DNA of 64,000 nucleotides from Ischnura elegans (lineage: Eukaryota; Arthropoda; Insecta; Odonata; Coenagrionidae): assembly GCF_921293095.1 (NCBI RefSeq), contig NC_060257.1, positions 54,906,968 through 54,970,967 on the forward strand, given 5' to 3'. Below are positions 11,881-23,900 of the stretch, piece by piece; the first letter of the stretch is position 1; each line of letters opens with the position of its first letter. Under the pieces are notes generated by a model. It was given only the letters and a program-made list of their open reading frames with translations. It ran no database searches and had not been told where the DNA came from. The position numbers were made by a program, and so were the translations under genes.

Positions 11881-12075
11881 TCTGTAACCCGGTCTAATTA
11901 GCCCAAAAATAGGGGTACCCTTACTCAGAGCCGGCTTTACCCAAAGTTACGCTATAGGCACCTCTCCACTGAGCGCCCCTCCTCACTTGAGCCCCCCCTC
12001 CCCGATTTTAATGATAAGGCATAGCCACTTGCATGAGGTAAGTTTTGGAAAAAAGGAATAAACAGATATATGGCT

Positions 12076-12276
12076 ATATATGATTTTACACTTTCCCGGC
12101 GAACAACTTTAGAAAAATCTTCTCGGGATACCGTGCGGGTTAGGTTATTTAAGAGCGCCGACGTTTCGGGTACCGACTCGCTACCCAGCCGTGAGAATGG
12201 GTAGCGAGTCGGTACCCGAAACGTCGGCGCTCTTAAATAATCTAACCCGCGCGGTATCCCGAGAAGATTTTTCTAA
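12076..12276 (-). mobile_element. fold-back element with 81-bp arms and 12-bp target duplication
   Basis: Arms 12107-12187 and 12198-12278 are almost perfect inverse copies around a 10-base loop. AGATATATGGCT occurs on both sides (12064-12075 and 12277-12288). Both arms carry GAAACGTCGGCGCTC, and the minus-strand 3' end reads GTTCGCCGGGAAAG. Same family as 8399-8679. There is no coding capacity. Confidence 0.75.
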
Positions 12277-12904
12277 AGATATATGGCTGTCAGCATAAGT
12301 TTATGCTTGAATTTTTACGCAGGGAAATATAGACAATTCGATTAAAGAGAAACAGTTTGGAATAAAACAATATGAAACAGTTTAACTTTTAAGCAACTAA
12401 AACACTTTAGGAATACCCTTTCTAAAAATCCAATGTCTGGCCTTAATTCATAAAATAAAAGAAGAATAACTTCAAAAATAAAAACATTAGGTACTGCTGT
12501 AACTGAATGAACTGCCGCCCTTTGGAGACGCCCCTTGGACTGCAACGCCCCTAGGCACGTGATTATTTTGCCTTACGGTAAATGCGGCCCTGCCCTTACT
12601 TAAATTTCCAACAAGCTGAAAATTTACAGGAACGTTAGGGATACCACTCTCATGAAATCCTGAAAAGTCCCCATCGATCCCGTGAGTGCAAAAAATTTTA
12701 TCCAAAGTCAAAGGTCACAAAAATGGATTTTTTACCTTTTTTGACCAAACGGTTAGTTTTATGGTAAAAATTGTCTGGACCGAAATTGTTGATCAGGAAA
12801 TTGTCTACAAAATTGTCATCATACTTTTTTCTCTAAGATTTACCATTTCTGAGAAAAACCATTCGAAAGTTAGCTGGATCTGTATTCTCCGTAGTTCGCA
12901 CGAC

Positions 12905-13199
12905 CAGTGACGCAGCGAGGGTTATGGGGGATTAAACCCCCCCTCAGAGCTCAGAGAAATTTTAAAGTTTAATCCATTTTACTTAATTGGATTGATGTTA
13001 CTAATAGAATATTATAAGGATTAATAAAATATCCCTCAGAAAGCCTAAAAAAAATCTCACCATTTTGAACCATTTATCTTAAAATTCCGTAATTTATTAA
13101 TTTTGCACCTACCGCTTATCCTCGTAGGTATTCCATACCCCCACACATCCCGGTATTAGTTGCACCTAAACCCCCCCAGCCTTCTTAGCTGCGCCCCTG
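12905..13199. mobile_element. hAT-like MITE (CAGTGACGCAGC...GCTGCGCCCCTG)
   Basis: Ends are CAGTGACGCAGCGAGG and TTAGCTGCGCCCCTG. The flanking 8-mers are CGCACGAC and TGTATGAC, differing only by C-to-T changes, as expected for a decayed 8-bp hAT target duplication. Interior similar to 24470-24715, 59640-59944 and 60760-61457. Confidence 0.75.
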
Positions 13200-13689
13200 T
13201 GTATGACTATATTGTTGCGCTCTCCGAAAATTATTGGACAGCTCCAGCTAACTTTTGAATGAATTTTTATCAGAAATGGCAGATCTTAGAGAAAAGTACC
13301 ATGACAATTTTGTAGATAATTTCCTGATCTTAAATTTCAGTCTGATTCCAGAACACCTCCAGTCTCCTTTTGTTGTCCTTCCTAAGTGTCCACGTTTATG
13401 AACCGTAAAAGCACTACTCTCCAGATGAGAGTCTTCACTAACCTTAATAATTATTGCAATATACGAGCAATCACTGCACCACACACTAATTGTTCATTGA
13501 GCATTTTATGTGATTTTCATCCAATAAATTCGCATGATGTCAAAATCACATTGATTAATCGACATGATTTGAACATCATGCTAACCTTTTATCCACCATA
13601 CAACCTTTTATTTTCATGGCAATTGCAAAAAAATTGCCACGAGAATAAAGGAACATCTAAGGCATTTCAGGCTATGTCAACCTGAAAAA

Positions 13690-13930
13690 TCTGCAGAGGC
13701 CAAACATGGCATCAACCAAAACCATGCCATTCATTGGGAAGATGTGAAGATAATCTCTCGAGAGAAGAAATATGGCAAAGGATTACGAAGGAGACCATGG
13801 AGATACGGCTAACGGACAAGAACTTCAATAGAGATGGCAGTTACTCCCTCAGTAATGTCCTGGAAACCCGTATTGCATAGAATCCCATTGGTTAATACCA
13901 AGGCACTGCTATTTAAGACGAACTCTTTCC
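13690..13930 (+). pseudogene. Penelope-like element C-terminal fragment
   Basis: Between frameshifts the plus strand reads KHGINQNHAIHWEDVKII, then TMEIRLTDKNFNRDGSYSLS. The pattern His-x-Ile-x-Trp, then Glu-x-Ile and NRD-G-Y-LS is what I know from the end of Penelope-like polyproteins (after the GIY-YIG endonuclease). The rest of the polyprotein is not here. It may be the source of the hammerhead-like elements in this window. Confidence 0.55.
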
Positions 13931-14740
13931 GAGAAACAGCATTATATAAGACCTACAATGACATACACAACGCCATCATGAATTGGAATTGCCAGTAAAC
14001 TCGACAGGGAAAAAACATATATGACAAATAGAAAATACTAACGCTCAATACTGAATATAAGATGGGGGACAGAGGATTATGACAATGAAAGAATATATAA
14101 AAAAGCTGGGATTCAAAACATACAATTAGTAATAAGAGAACATTGCAAAACATACTATGAAACACTAAAAAAATACTGATGAAATAACAATTGAAAACTT
14201 AGCAACAACAAAAACTAGTACTTGGGACAAACATACACGGACAGAGTCCTGTTTGCAAATATAGGCCGGGGTAGCCAATAAAAGGGAAATAAAGGAAGAT
14301 TGAACATTGCAAAAAAATCGGTGAACCGATTGACAGCAAATAAAAGCTGTGTAACAGCAAGACACACTGCAGAACGACATTCAGCCCTAAGGATGGAGTA
14401 CGTCTCGTACCCCGAAGCGTCGGCAGCCATGGAGGAGATTATCCGGTGGAGCACCCCAACAGACTTCACTAACATGCTTAAGCTAGTTTTAGAAAACTTT
14501 AGGAAATCCACTCCAGAGGAATGCAATATCTACAGCACTGTTGAGACATTCCACTCAGGTCATTCACTTCAATGCTTTTCCTCAGTGCTGCATATTATTT
14601 TTGCATAACCTTGTGATGCCCTAATAAACGTCACCTGTCAACAGCATGCAAATGTTGTGATGACATAAGGCATTACCCGTACCGAAAGTTTAAGTATATT
14701 AAATGGCCTTGTGCTGATTTCAGTGATAATTGCTGATTTC
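13930..14740. other. unassigned AT-rich DNA
   Basis: Frames of up to 103 residues occur on both strands, but I see no conserved motif or splice structure in them. Confidence 0.4.
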
Positions 14741-14821
14741 TCTGAAAGTTTGAGGACTCTACTAGACAAGGTGGTATGAACTGCTGACCATAGTTCCAGT
14801 ATATTTAAATTAGTTATGAGC

Positions 14822-15120
14822 GACCGCCTCTATGTGGTCAAAGTTCGGGCTTTGTGGCGCTGTGCGCACCATTTGGACTGCTTGTCGCATCATATGCTCA
14901 ACAATCCATACCACCTTGTCCGGTATAGTCCTCAAATTACCACAGGAGAGAATGATGCCTCGGTAGATTAATGGGCTAAAGCATCCAACCAGAAATCGGG
15001 GGATCCGGGTTCGAATCATGGTCTAGGCAAGCGATTTTTTTCTCTGCGGATTTTTCGCACAATTTGTGCATCGCGGGTGACTTCCGTAAAAGTTATCACC
15101 ATGGCTAGTCCCGGTATACT
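14822..15120 (+). repeat. tRNA-derived SINE, copy 1
   Basis: An A-box-like TCGGTAGATTAATGGGC and a B box GGTTCGAATC (15008-15017) are spaced as in a tRNA-derived SINE. They are preceded by GTGCGCACCATTTGGACTGC and followed by TTATCACCATGGCTAGTCC, which recur in the copies at 19205-19480 and 19490-19700. A short inverse piece of its head at 14748-14780 suggests a second, broken copy. Confidence 0.75.
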
Positions 15121-15986
15121 TAAAAAAAAATCAATTATGTTTTGGACAGTAATGCCAGGATCATAAAATCACCTTTTTTCCATTGATAGTTTTTCAGGAG
15201 AGAAATTCTTTAAAAAAATTACCAGGAGGTAATGGTTTATCTGTACATCTGAAGACATTTTCTGTGTGAATTCAATTTTTTTATGTAACTGACTGACCCC
15301 CAGAGAGGCCTATGGGGTACTTATAATTAGAATGATTAGTTAATAAATTGAAAATAAGGAGATTCAAATGAATCGAGTACCAATCAATCCATTCATGGCT
15401 ATAGCTACTTGCACTAGGAATAAGAGGCCATCAGCAGGGGCTTGATCAGTATCAAAATTCCAGGGGGGGTTCATGACCTTGGTCCAGAGAGTAAGGAAAA
15501 CCCTGTGGGAGAGAAGAGTGTTCTCTAATGTACAATTTAAAAAAATACCCCTTTTCTATGCATTTTGGAGCTTAAAACATCATATGTATACTTAAAAATA
15601 CACCTTGTTTCATTTTTGTGCTAGTTTTTTTATAGCAGGGAATGCTACGCTCTGCAAGAAATGCAACACAAACTTCTCTCACACTTTGGACATGTAGCCA
15701 TGAATTTGCATATATGCTCTCTTTACTCCTTTACAGGGATACAAAAAATAGTAACCTTATTTAAAATTAAAATTGTTTGAAAAAATTTGTCGGGGGGTTA
15801 ACGATCCCAAGACTGTTCACTGTTAGCTATCATGATAGCTAAAAAGCTGCGGCTAAACCCTCCATCATGATCAAAATTTCAGTTGAGCACTTTTCATTCT
15901 CACTCCAAATCCTTGATTTCATAGCCCTTCTTGCAATAGGGTCATATTCCTAATTTGGGAAATGTCATTTACTCAAAATGTACATT

Positions 15987-15992
15987 TTTATT
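15987..15992 (-). terminator. candidate polyadenylation signal for Oli
   Basis: This is the first AATAAA hexamer I find on the minus strand after the Oli stop, about 1.63 kb downstream. No AATAAA or ATTAAA was seen between 17620 and this point. It implies a long 3' UTR, but a weaker variant signal could be used earlier. Confidence 0.3.
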
Positions 15993-15994
15993 AG

Positions 15995-17620
15995 GTACAT
16001 TATACATACATTTCTAGTTAATGTAGCACACAGTATAAGGTCACATCACAACATTATTCAAGGACATTAACCTATCATCAAAGTTCCAATTTAGGCAAAG
16101 GCAAAAAATAAATGCCTCTTTGGATCCTGACCTTAGGACTAGAGCTATACACAATAAGTGGGCGGATGAATTAGTTTCTGATGCTGTTAACAGCATATAT
16201 CTTAAGTCTATCCTCTGCACTGAGGCACAGGAAATCATTTCAGGCAATCAATGCCACCTTTCTAGCACTAATTGCCTCTTCGACAGTCGGGGTATCATCA
16301 CAAGACACAAAAATCAATAATAAAATCTCAACCACTTAATGCATTGGTTTGGCTACATTGAAAGCACAGAAGACATGAGCCAAACTTGACAGGAACGCAG
16401 TAGGTATTTGTGATGCCTATTTGCAACTCTGAAGGCCATGTTATAGCCGTTGCCAAGGTGTCAACCTGTCCTTAGCAGGCACTTCTGACAAAAATGAACA
16501 CCATAATCATGTCTCAGCTGCTAATAAACCCTCATATAATCCCCAAATATGGCAGATTTCTTCTCCCCGATGTACAATTGTGAAAACTTACATTTCCACA
16601 ACTTTAAATCTCCAATGTACACTCACATTTTGCAGATAAAAATTAATTTTCATCAGCATATTTTGTTATTCTAATAAAATACAGAGGTGTATGGATATAG
16701 GCATTGCTAGGATTCACAATAAACCTTTCAAGAGGGTCAGGGAGAGCGAGGGACTTAGTGCATCAACCTATCCAGCAAGTTGTAGGTTAAATAAATATAT
16801 ATTTTGGGGGATTTGGTTTCAACCAGGCCTGGGCTATACCTTCAAATATCACTATGTATATTTAAAATAACAGGAACCCAACACTGAGTTGTGAACATGG
16901 CCATGGAATTAATATCGTGAAACATATATCATAACACAAATCAAAAACTGGTACCTGATGAAAACATTACCATGCCCATAGTAGAAAAATAATGGTGCAA
17001 TATAATCTGGTAAAAAATATGTTGCTAAATAAAATATCTTCATACATCATCTGTTATATCAACATAAGATATCAATGTAAATCATCTGATACGATCCAGA
17101 ATTTTGTGATATTTCACCAGGAGGCGATTTCTATCTGGTGATATATCACAATTTTCTCTCACGATTTTTGTACTAGGTTCAATGAGACAATGGTTTTTGT
17201 CCCTGTGTTAGCGATTACAGATATCTAAGCCAATGCTGTATTTTCAATATCACCCAGGCCTAATGCTCTCCCTATTACTCTTGGCATTACCAACAAATAT
17301 TATGCAAGTCAAACAAGATGCAACTATTGCAAAACATTTTAGCTCGTACGTGACATGTTTTGATCATTGAATCATTTTCAAGTATTCTCTGAACAATGAT
17401 TTAACAATCGAAGCATGTTGTACGTACATAAAACTTGGTGGCAAAGCTCAATCTTGTTTGATTGACATCTTTCCAACACATCTCACCAGCCACAGTAACT
17501 TAAAAGTAGAGTTCTCCAGCCAAGAGCTGCTTCAATATGACCATGATGTTCATTTTCATAATGATTGGCCTGCTGGTAGTTATCTAAAACCAATGGCCAC
17601 AATTACGGCACTTTAAACTC
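15995..17620 (-). other. probable 3' UTR / 3' flank of Oli
   Basis: AT-rich DNA with no gene I can support. It holds an imperfect fold-back at 17308-17463 and short frames with no recognisable family. Confidence 0.35.
17308..17463. repeat. imperfect inverted repeat just downstream of the Oli stop
   Basis: Left arm TCAAACAAGATGCAAC... pairs with a right arm ending ...CAATCTTGTTTGA. Arms are about 65 bp with scattered mismatches around an 18-base centre. If the Oli 3' UTR extends through it, the transcript would carry a long stem. It could also be an old MITE. Confidence 0.6.
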
Positions 17621-17965
17621 TTAACGCAGGTCCCGTGCTGAGAGAGCAGGAGGACTGTTGGACTGGGGTGCTCCGTGCTTTCCTAGGGTCGGGTATCGGA
17701 AGGGAGAAGGGGAGAGGGAAGCAGGAAGGGCTGGAGGGGGGGGAGGAAGCGACGGGCTCTCTTCCGCGGTGGGAGATAGGGGCGACAGAGGGGGAGGCAT
17801 GGCTGCAGCAGCGCCATCTGCTCCGTCGGACGACGACGAAGAAGAGAGTGCCGGGGGATGCGTTGCGGGACCTTGTGGTATGCCGCTGACGGCTGCAGCG
17901 GCCGCTGCTGCAGCTCCTTGCTGGAGGTATGCAATCAAGCGACGCAACTCATCCAATGCATTGGC
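17621..17965 (-). CDS. Oli: Oli exon 6, end of helix 2 and Ala/Ser/Pro-rich tail
   Basis: The acceptor CTATCAG ends at 17966 and the TAA stop is 17623-17621. It encodes 114 residues, starting [17 protein letters not shown], which completes helix 2 as in family members (human has AQALEEMRRLVAYL). A nine-Ala tract, a six-Ser run and Pro-rich segments follow, ending in ALSARDLR. The GC-rich repeats create long open frames on both strands here; only this frame continues the bHLH. Confidence 0.92.
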   Translation of the reverse strand, partial: ANALDELRRLIAYLQQGAAAAAAAAVSGIPQGPATHPPALSSSSSSDGADGAAAAMPPPLSPLSPTAEESPSLPPPPPALPASLSPSPFRYPTLGKHGAPQSNSPPALSARDLR

Positions 17966-20900
17966 CTGATAGAGTTAGAATATTATAAGAATTTAAGTCA
18001 AGAGGATTTACCATAAGAATCAGCAATAGTACTTATCATCAAAATAATCAGAAAGAATATTTATCAGAAGAGTACAATAAGAATTCAAGTGAAGTGTTTG
18101 GAGAAGACTGGTATTAGGGAGTGATAGTGACTTCATGACTACAGAATACCGGCGCCAGTACAATAGCACCAGTACATTAGACGCACCCTTATATCAGTGT
18201 GGCACACACAAGAGAAAAAGTCCACGCAAAGATGTGGAACCCCTTCAGCTAATGTTAGGTCCTTTTAGATCTTCAATGATCACATAAATAAAAGCAAGAT
18301 ATCGATCGAGTTTGATTGTATGTATAATTATGCTCACTCCCAACTCCTTCGCTATTGCAGATGTGAGCAAAATGATGGTGACATATGATATATTAAAAAA
18401 CAATAAATAATATCACGCTTTCACAATGAGTTCAATAAAAACAACCACAGCTATGGCATTCTTCAATTGAATAATAAATATATATTATTAAATACTATGT
18501 AGTCAGTATTGAAAATTAAACTATTGAAATCGAACCTTCACATATAATCGCAGGTGGTCTTTTCAGGTATTATTTTGGAAAAAAGGTGTGTATTATGTGC
18601 CGTCAAATATAGTAATATAATGCAGAAAGGTCGCTCTAATAATAATTTTCACCAATGAACATGTCCTATTGAATTAAAAATGACTTTTTGAAATCATATC
18701 ATAATAACTTTAAGCATTATTTAATGCAGTATTGTCAATATGTAGTTTTAATGACACAGCCCCTAAAGAAAAAGGATTATCAAATTACCTGCATAAGGAT
18801 GAAATTTTTGGCCAGCAGAAGAGTGGCAATTTTTGAAAGTTTCCGCACAGACGGAGAGTGGGCATATGGGATGACACTCCTCAACTCATCCAAGGCATCG
18901 TTCAAGTCGTGCATACGACGTCGCTCTCTTGCATTGATGTTCAATCTCACTAGTTTTCCCTGAAACAATCACCAGAGAAAGATACTGTAATGATCCTAAT
19001 TATTACAAATGGTTACATCTTCAAATTGGCATTCAAAGGACATTCCAAAGACCAATTTGCATGAGCAGGGTCTTCAATTACTTGTTTTCTCACTTTGAGG
19101 AATTTTCTCATACAAAATTTTCTCATTAATATATTGATAACTTTGTCTATTCAACACATTTAATTAGGTTCAAACCTCAATCTGTTTCAACTCTCTTGTA
19201 TAATTTTCAAATTTAAGTTTACCAGGACTAGCCACAGTGATAACTTTTACGGGAGTCACCCACAATGCACAAATTATGTGAAAAATCCACAGAGAAAAAA
19301 AATCGCTCGCCTTGACCATGATTCAAACCCGGATCCTCCGAATTCCAGTCGAGTGCTTTAGCCAGTTAAGCTACTGAGGCATCATTCTCTCCTGTGGAAA
19401 TTCAAGGAATATACTAGGTGGTATGGACTGTAGAGCATATGATGTGACAAGCAGCCCAAATCGTGCCCACAGTGCCAGGCCTGCTCTTCGACTGTGGTAC
19501 TGTGCGCACAATTTGGATTGCTTGTGGCATCATATGCTCAGTAGTCCATAACACCTAGTCCGATTGTGTTCAAAAATATCCACAGAGAGGAATGACACCT
19601 CGGTAGCTTAACTGGCTAAAGCACTCAACTGGAATTCGGGGGATCCGGGTTCGCATCCTGGTCAAGGTGAATGATTTTTTCCCTGTGGATTTTTAATGTA
19701 ATTTCCAAGATGAAATACCTCTTGAAAATGTCTCTAATGTGTTGAAACAAGTCAACAAAGTACCAAATACAGTATGAGGAATGTAAAAAGTTATCTACAT
19801 GTATTTTTCTTCTGTGTTCACTTGAACCCAACTTCATGCTAAAAATCTACAATGAAAGATCAATCATAATAGGATTTTGGTTGCATGGTGAAAAGAAAAA
19901 ACATTAAATCAAGATAGTAATATGATATAATAATGTAAAAGCAAGCCAATTATGGAAAAGAGTTACTTTTTAAAGAAGTAATATATTCTAAAACAATTTT
20001 GAGAAATCATTACCTTAGATAATTTATAAGTGAAATATCAGATGTCTTATAACATGCCCCTTGGCTAATATGGCCTCTTGTATTGAATGGTTCAATATGC
20101 AGTGTTCACTTCATTGTATAAGTCCACTCACAATCGTGAACAGTGCAGTCCCACACGTACTTCCTTAATATATAATTAGATCATTGCCTTTTGACATAGA
20201 AAATAACATTACCTAGATGACAAAACAATTTTATTTCATGCGCCTTGTTTTACCTCATCAAAAAGAGTTCATAGGATATAAAAAATGAATTTTTATGCTG
20301 CAATAAATGCATTATATGTGAAAAAAATGTATGTTGTCTGAAATAAAATACAATAAAATTCTGTGTTATTCTCTTGGATTTAATTGAGAAAACATCCAAT
20401 TTCGCACAATCATGTATCACAACGTCACCATTTCATTAATTTTTCTACAGTAGATCCTTCCCTTCTTTCTTGTAATTAAGGCTTTTAATGAGTCCTATTA
20501 TGTACTTAGTATGAGGTGAATTATACAATTGTTTGTTTGATTACAGCTAAACGGAAAGTCCAACGGGATTTTCAGGGATTAGGCCACCTTCAATATGAAC
20601 AGAAAAATACTTTCAATGTAAAGAATGAAACTGGATTTACTTTCGATAGATGTAATTAACACAAAGTCAGATAAAACCTCTGCAATTTTTTTTTCTTTAA
20701 CACCTGCTATACTCAGCTCTGTCAGCCAAACTTATGCATTCTATATTGGATGGTAATGGTTATGTGAGAACATCTACAGGCACGAAAAACAGGTTGGGCC
20801 AAAAAAATGGTCTTAGTCTCTTCTCAAACTTAATTCCAGCTCCAATGGATCAGTGCATAACCACATATTGAGGGATTCCAAGTCTAAAGGAACACAATTT

Positions 20901-23900
20901 CATCTGTTGGACACGATTTCTATGCGACAGTGCTGGTTCATTTAATTTATAGTTGTTTCACAGGTGGCGTTCTCTTTTTGCACTGCAGACATAAAATTTT
21001 GTTGATGCCATCACCAACAAGGCCATTCTCAGCCAATATAAGTGACAATAGCTTGTCCTCCGCTGTGAGGAATCCTTCCCCTCCTTCACTTGTTTGGGGT
21101 CATCTCTCCTCCATGCATAGGCAGAGTTTTGTGGGGACAATGAGAGCCTGGCCCTCCCAACTTAAAGTGTAATTTGTCTGAGGAAAGTACAAAACCTATA
21201 CATTCTAGTACAATGAAGACAAAAACATCAAAAGTTTAGGTCAGTTAAAAACATATTAGTAATGCTTCTCCATAGATGGAACTACTAATGCTGTTTTCAG
21301 AGGCTCATTTAAATGAATTTTCCTGGCCAAAGCCCCAGGGACTGGGTGTATTCCATAGTCCTTAAACCCCCGGTCCTTAAATTCATTTATCAGTCTATGC
21401 CAAGGGAGAGGAGCAAATGGGTGATTCAAAAATCTTACCTGTCGGTGATGGCCATGCTTCTTTCCCGATGACTGACTCCCAGACTTCTGTTCTTGCAAAG
21501 CTGATCCTCGGTTGGAATTTGAACTGTCAGAGTGGGACGGTGGCCCATCCTGATCCGAGTGACGGTACTCCCCTCTCCCAGACGAACACTCTTGACGTGG
21601 ACTCAGCCGGGGTGGATTCTGAGGACCAGAGGCACTGTCGTGCGGTGCAGGACGGGGTACAGCGGATGGAAACATTGCGGAGGGAGCATGAAGTGGCCCT
21701 GAGAATAGAGATGAATATTTATTAATTATTTTAATGGAGGGTGAGCTCCCAGCAGTAGTTGAGATCCAAACAAAATTACCATTCTATCTAGGGTAAATTG
21801 GATACTCAAGAGAGGGGCCATAGCCCTCAAGCCCTTCTCTGGATCTGCCACTGGATAGTAAAATATCAAAAGCATGTAAAATAGGCCTTATGTTAAGAGC
21901 TTATTTGTATTTCAATTCATTAACCCTTGCCCCACTAAAGACAAAAATATGCATCTGGACGTTTCTTGACTTGGGAGATGAAAGGCGCAAATTATCGTTG
22001 GAGATTTTCCTACGCAGGAGTTCGAATGCCAAATGTATACGTTTCCTAGCTCTTCCCCTTTTATGTCCGTCACAGGTGTGCGATGTCTTTGTTTCGGGAC
22101 CCAACACAGCAGGGACTAGGCTTTATCCTCGAAATCCGGGTGCAGGTACTCGGACCCCTCGTCTTATATTACCCCTCTTAGGGGTAAAGGACTACACAAT
22201 TGTTTATCCAGCCATTTTGCGAAATAAATATTTGTTCCTTTCTCAAAAAATATAAACTAAAATTTGAATTAGCTGTCTTTTGAGCAGCGTTAACAATTTT
22301 TAAACGAAATTCTATGATTAATATTAACTCATATCTTGATTTCAGTATAAATATCAACATGGAAATTGTTGCTGGATTAAATGTGTTAATATTTACGGTA
22401 AGGCTTTGTTCAAAATTTGACAAATTTCTGAATAAAATGAGTAATTAAATTCGAAGACTGCAATTTACGTTCAAGCAACAATTATCCATATAGCTAATTA
22501 ACTAATTCATATAAACAAAGCATGATTGACTGTGAACCAATGCCGCTGGTAGGGTAATAAACCCCGAAAGAAGGGAGCCCAACTTCCCTCAAAGTTCGAG
22601 ATAATGCGGAGTCCCCGCTAGAAAGGGTTGAAAAAGGTTGGTGTTGAGAGTGCGTGATTACCAGCAAGACCCTTAATACCCTGAATGTCCTGCAAAAATG
22701 CTCCGTACTGAGGGGATGGACGAGTCTCTTGGGGCTTAGTACCTACATTAGTCATGCTAAGGCAAGAACTCCACCGTCTCGAAAGGGAAAAATAATATTC
22801 TTGTACGTAAATACATCGGAAAATATAATTATATACTTTTGCGCTAACAAGGGGAACGCACAACCGTTGGGTGGCCAATCGAGCTCAAATTTGCTGATTC
22901 GGTAGACCATGGCTATAAATTCAATATGCCGGAGCGAGACAACTCACCTCTTGTAAAATTTTGGGAGAAGAGCAATTACAGATCGTAAAAAATGAGGTTA
23001 CGATATGTAAGCTTTTTTGAATGGACAGTCCGGTGGTAACGGCAGCTGACTATGGAAATAATGGTGGCAAGTTTGATCCTTGCCCCCAGCACTATTTTAA
23101 AATTCATTTTTCAACGATTTTATTGTTTAAATTTTTAAAGATTGTTTTCTTATCTGTGTTACCACAGTGATAAATATTTTGAATGCCTTTATTTAAATAT
23201 TTAAATCAGGAATGGGTTACCTTGGGATTTAGAACAGAGGATGAAGGGTGGATAGAAACCCTGCTTCGGCATTAGCCAACTCTTAATGAATGGCTCCATG
23301 GGGACCACAGTCTAACGTCCTATCTGACGGATGGTGTACAGTACCACTGGTAAATTCACATTTCATGCAGGGATTGAATTTTGGAATGCTCAGAAATTCA
23401 TAACCAAGATTAGGACGTGGAAGGCCAGTGCATAACTACTCTTTGTTTTGCCTGTTTCTACGACAACTACCATCCTGAAACTTGCAAATAAAGAATTAAC
23501 TAGAATGTTAAGGTAATGTACTGTCCTTCCACATTCTAATATCGGTTATTTTAGCTCTTGCTTCACTTCCTATCCTCTTCACCAATTTTTAATATAAAAA
23601 AATGGCATTAAAATATCCATTGATCAAACCAAGACAAGAAAACAATTCTTAAAAATTTAAACAATAAAATCCTTGAAAAATAAATAAAAAATAGTTCCAC
23701 AAGTGGGGACCAAACATGCCATCATTACTTCTGTAGTCACCTGCAGTAACCACTAGGCTATTGCCGTAATGGAAGTTTCACATTCAATAATGTTGTACAT
23801 CCTAACTTCATTTTTTACGATGTTTACATATTTGATTTTTTTCTCAAATTTTATGAGAAGGGCTTCTTGCTTCAGCATATTGAATTTATTGCCATGATCT

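Noticed and set aside
15008..15017. True tRNA gene at the B box
   Set aside because: The cloverleaf cannot be completed and the same unit recurs with a non-tRNA body, so it is a SINE.
17635..17969. Plus-strand frames of 84 and 103 residues and an alternative minus frame over Oli exon 6
   Set aside because: Low-complexity Ala/Ser/Pro coding repeats open several frames; only the frame continuing helix 2 has support.
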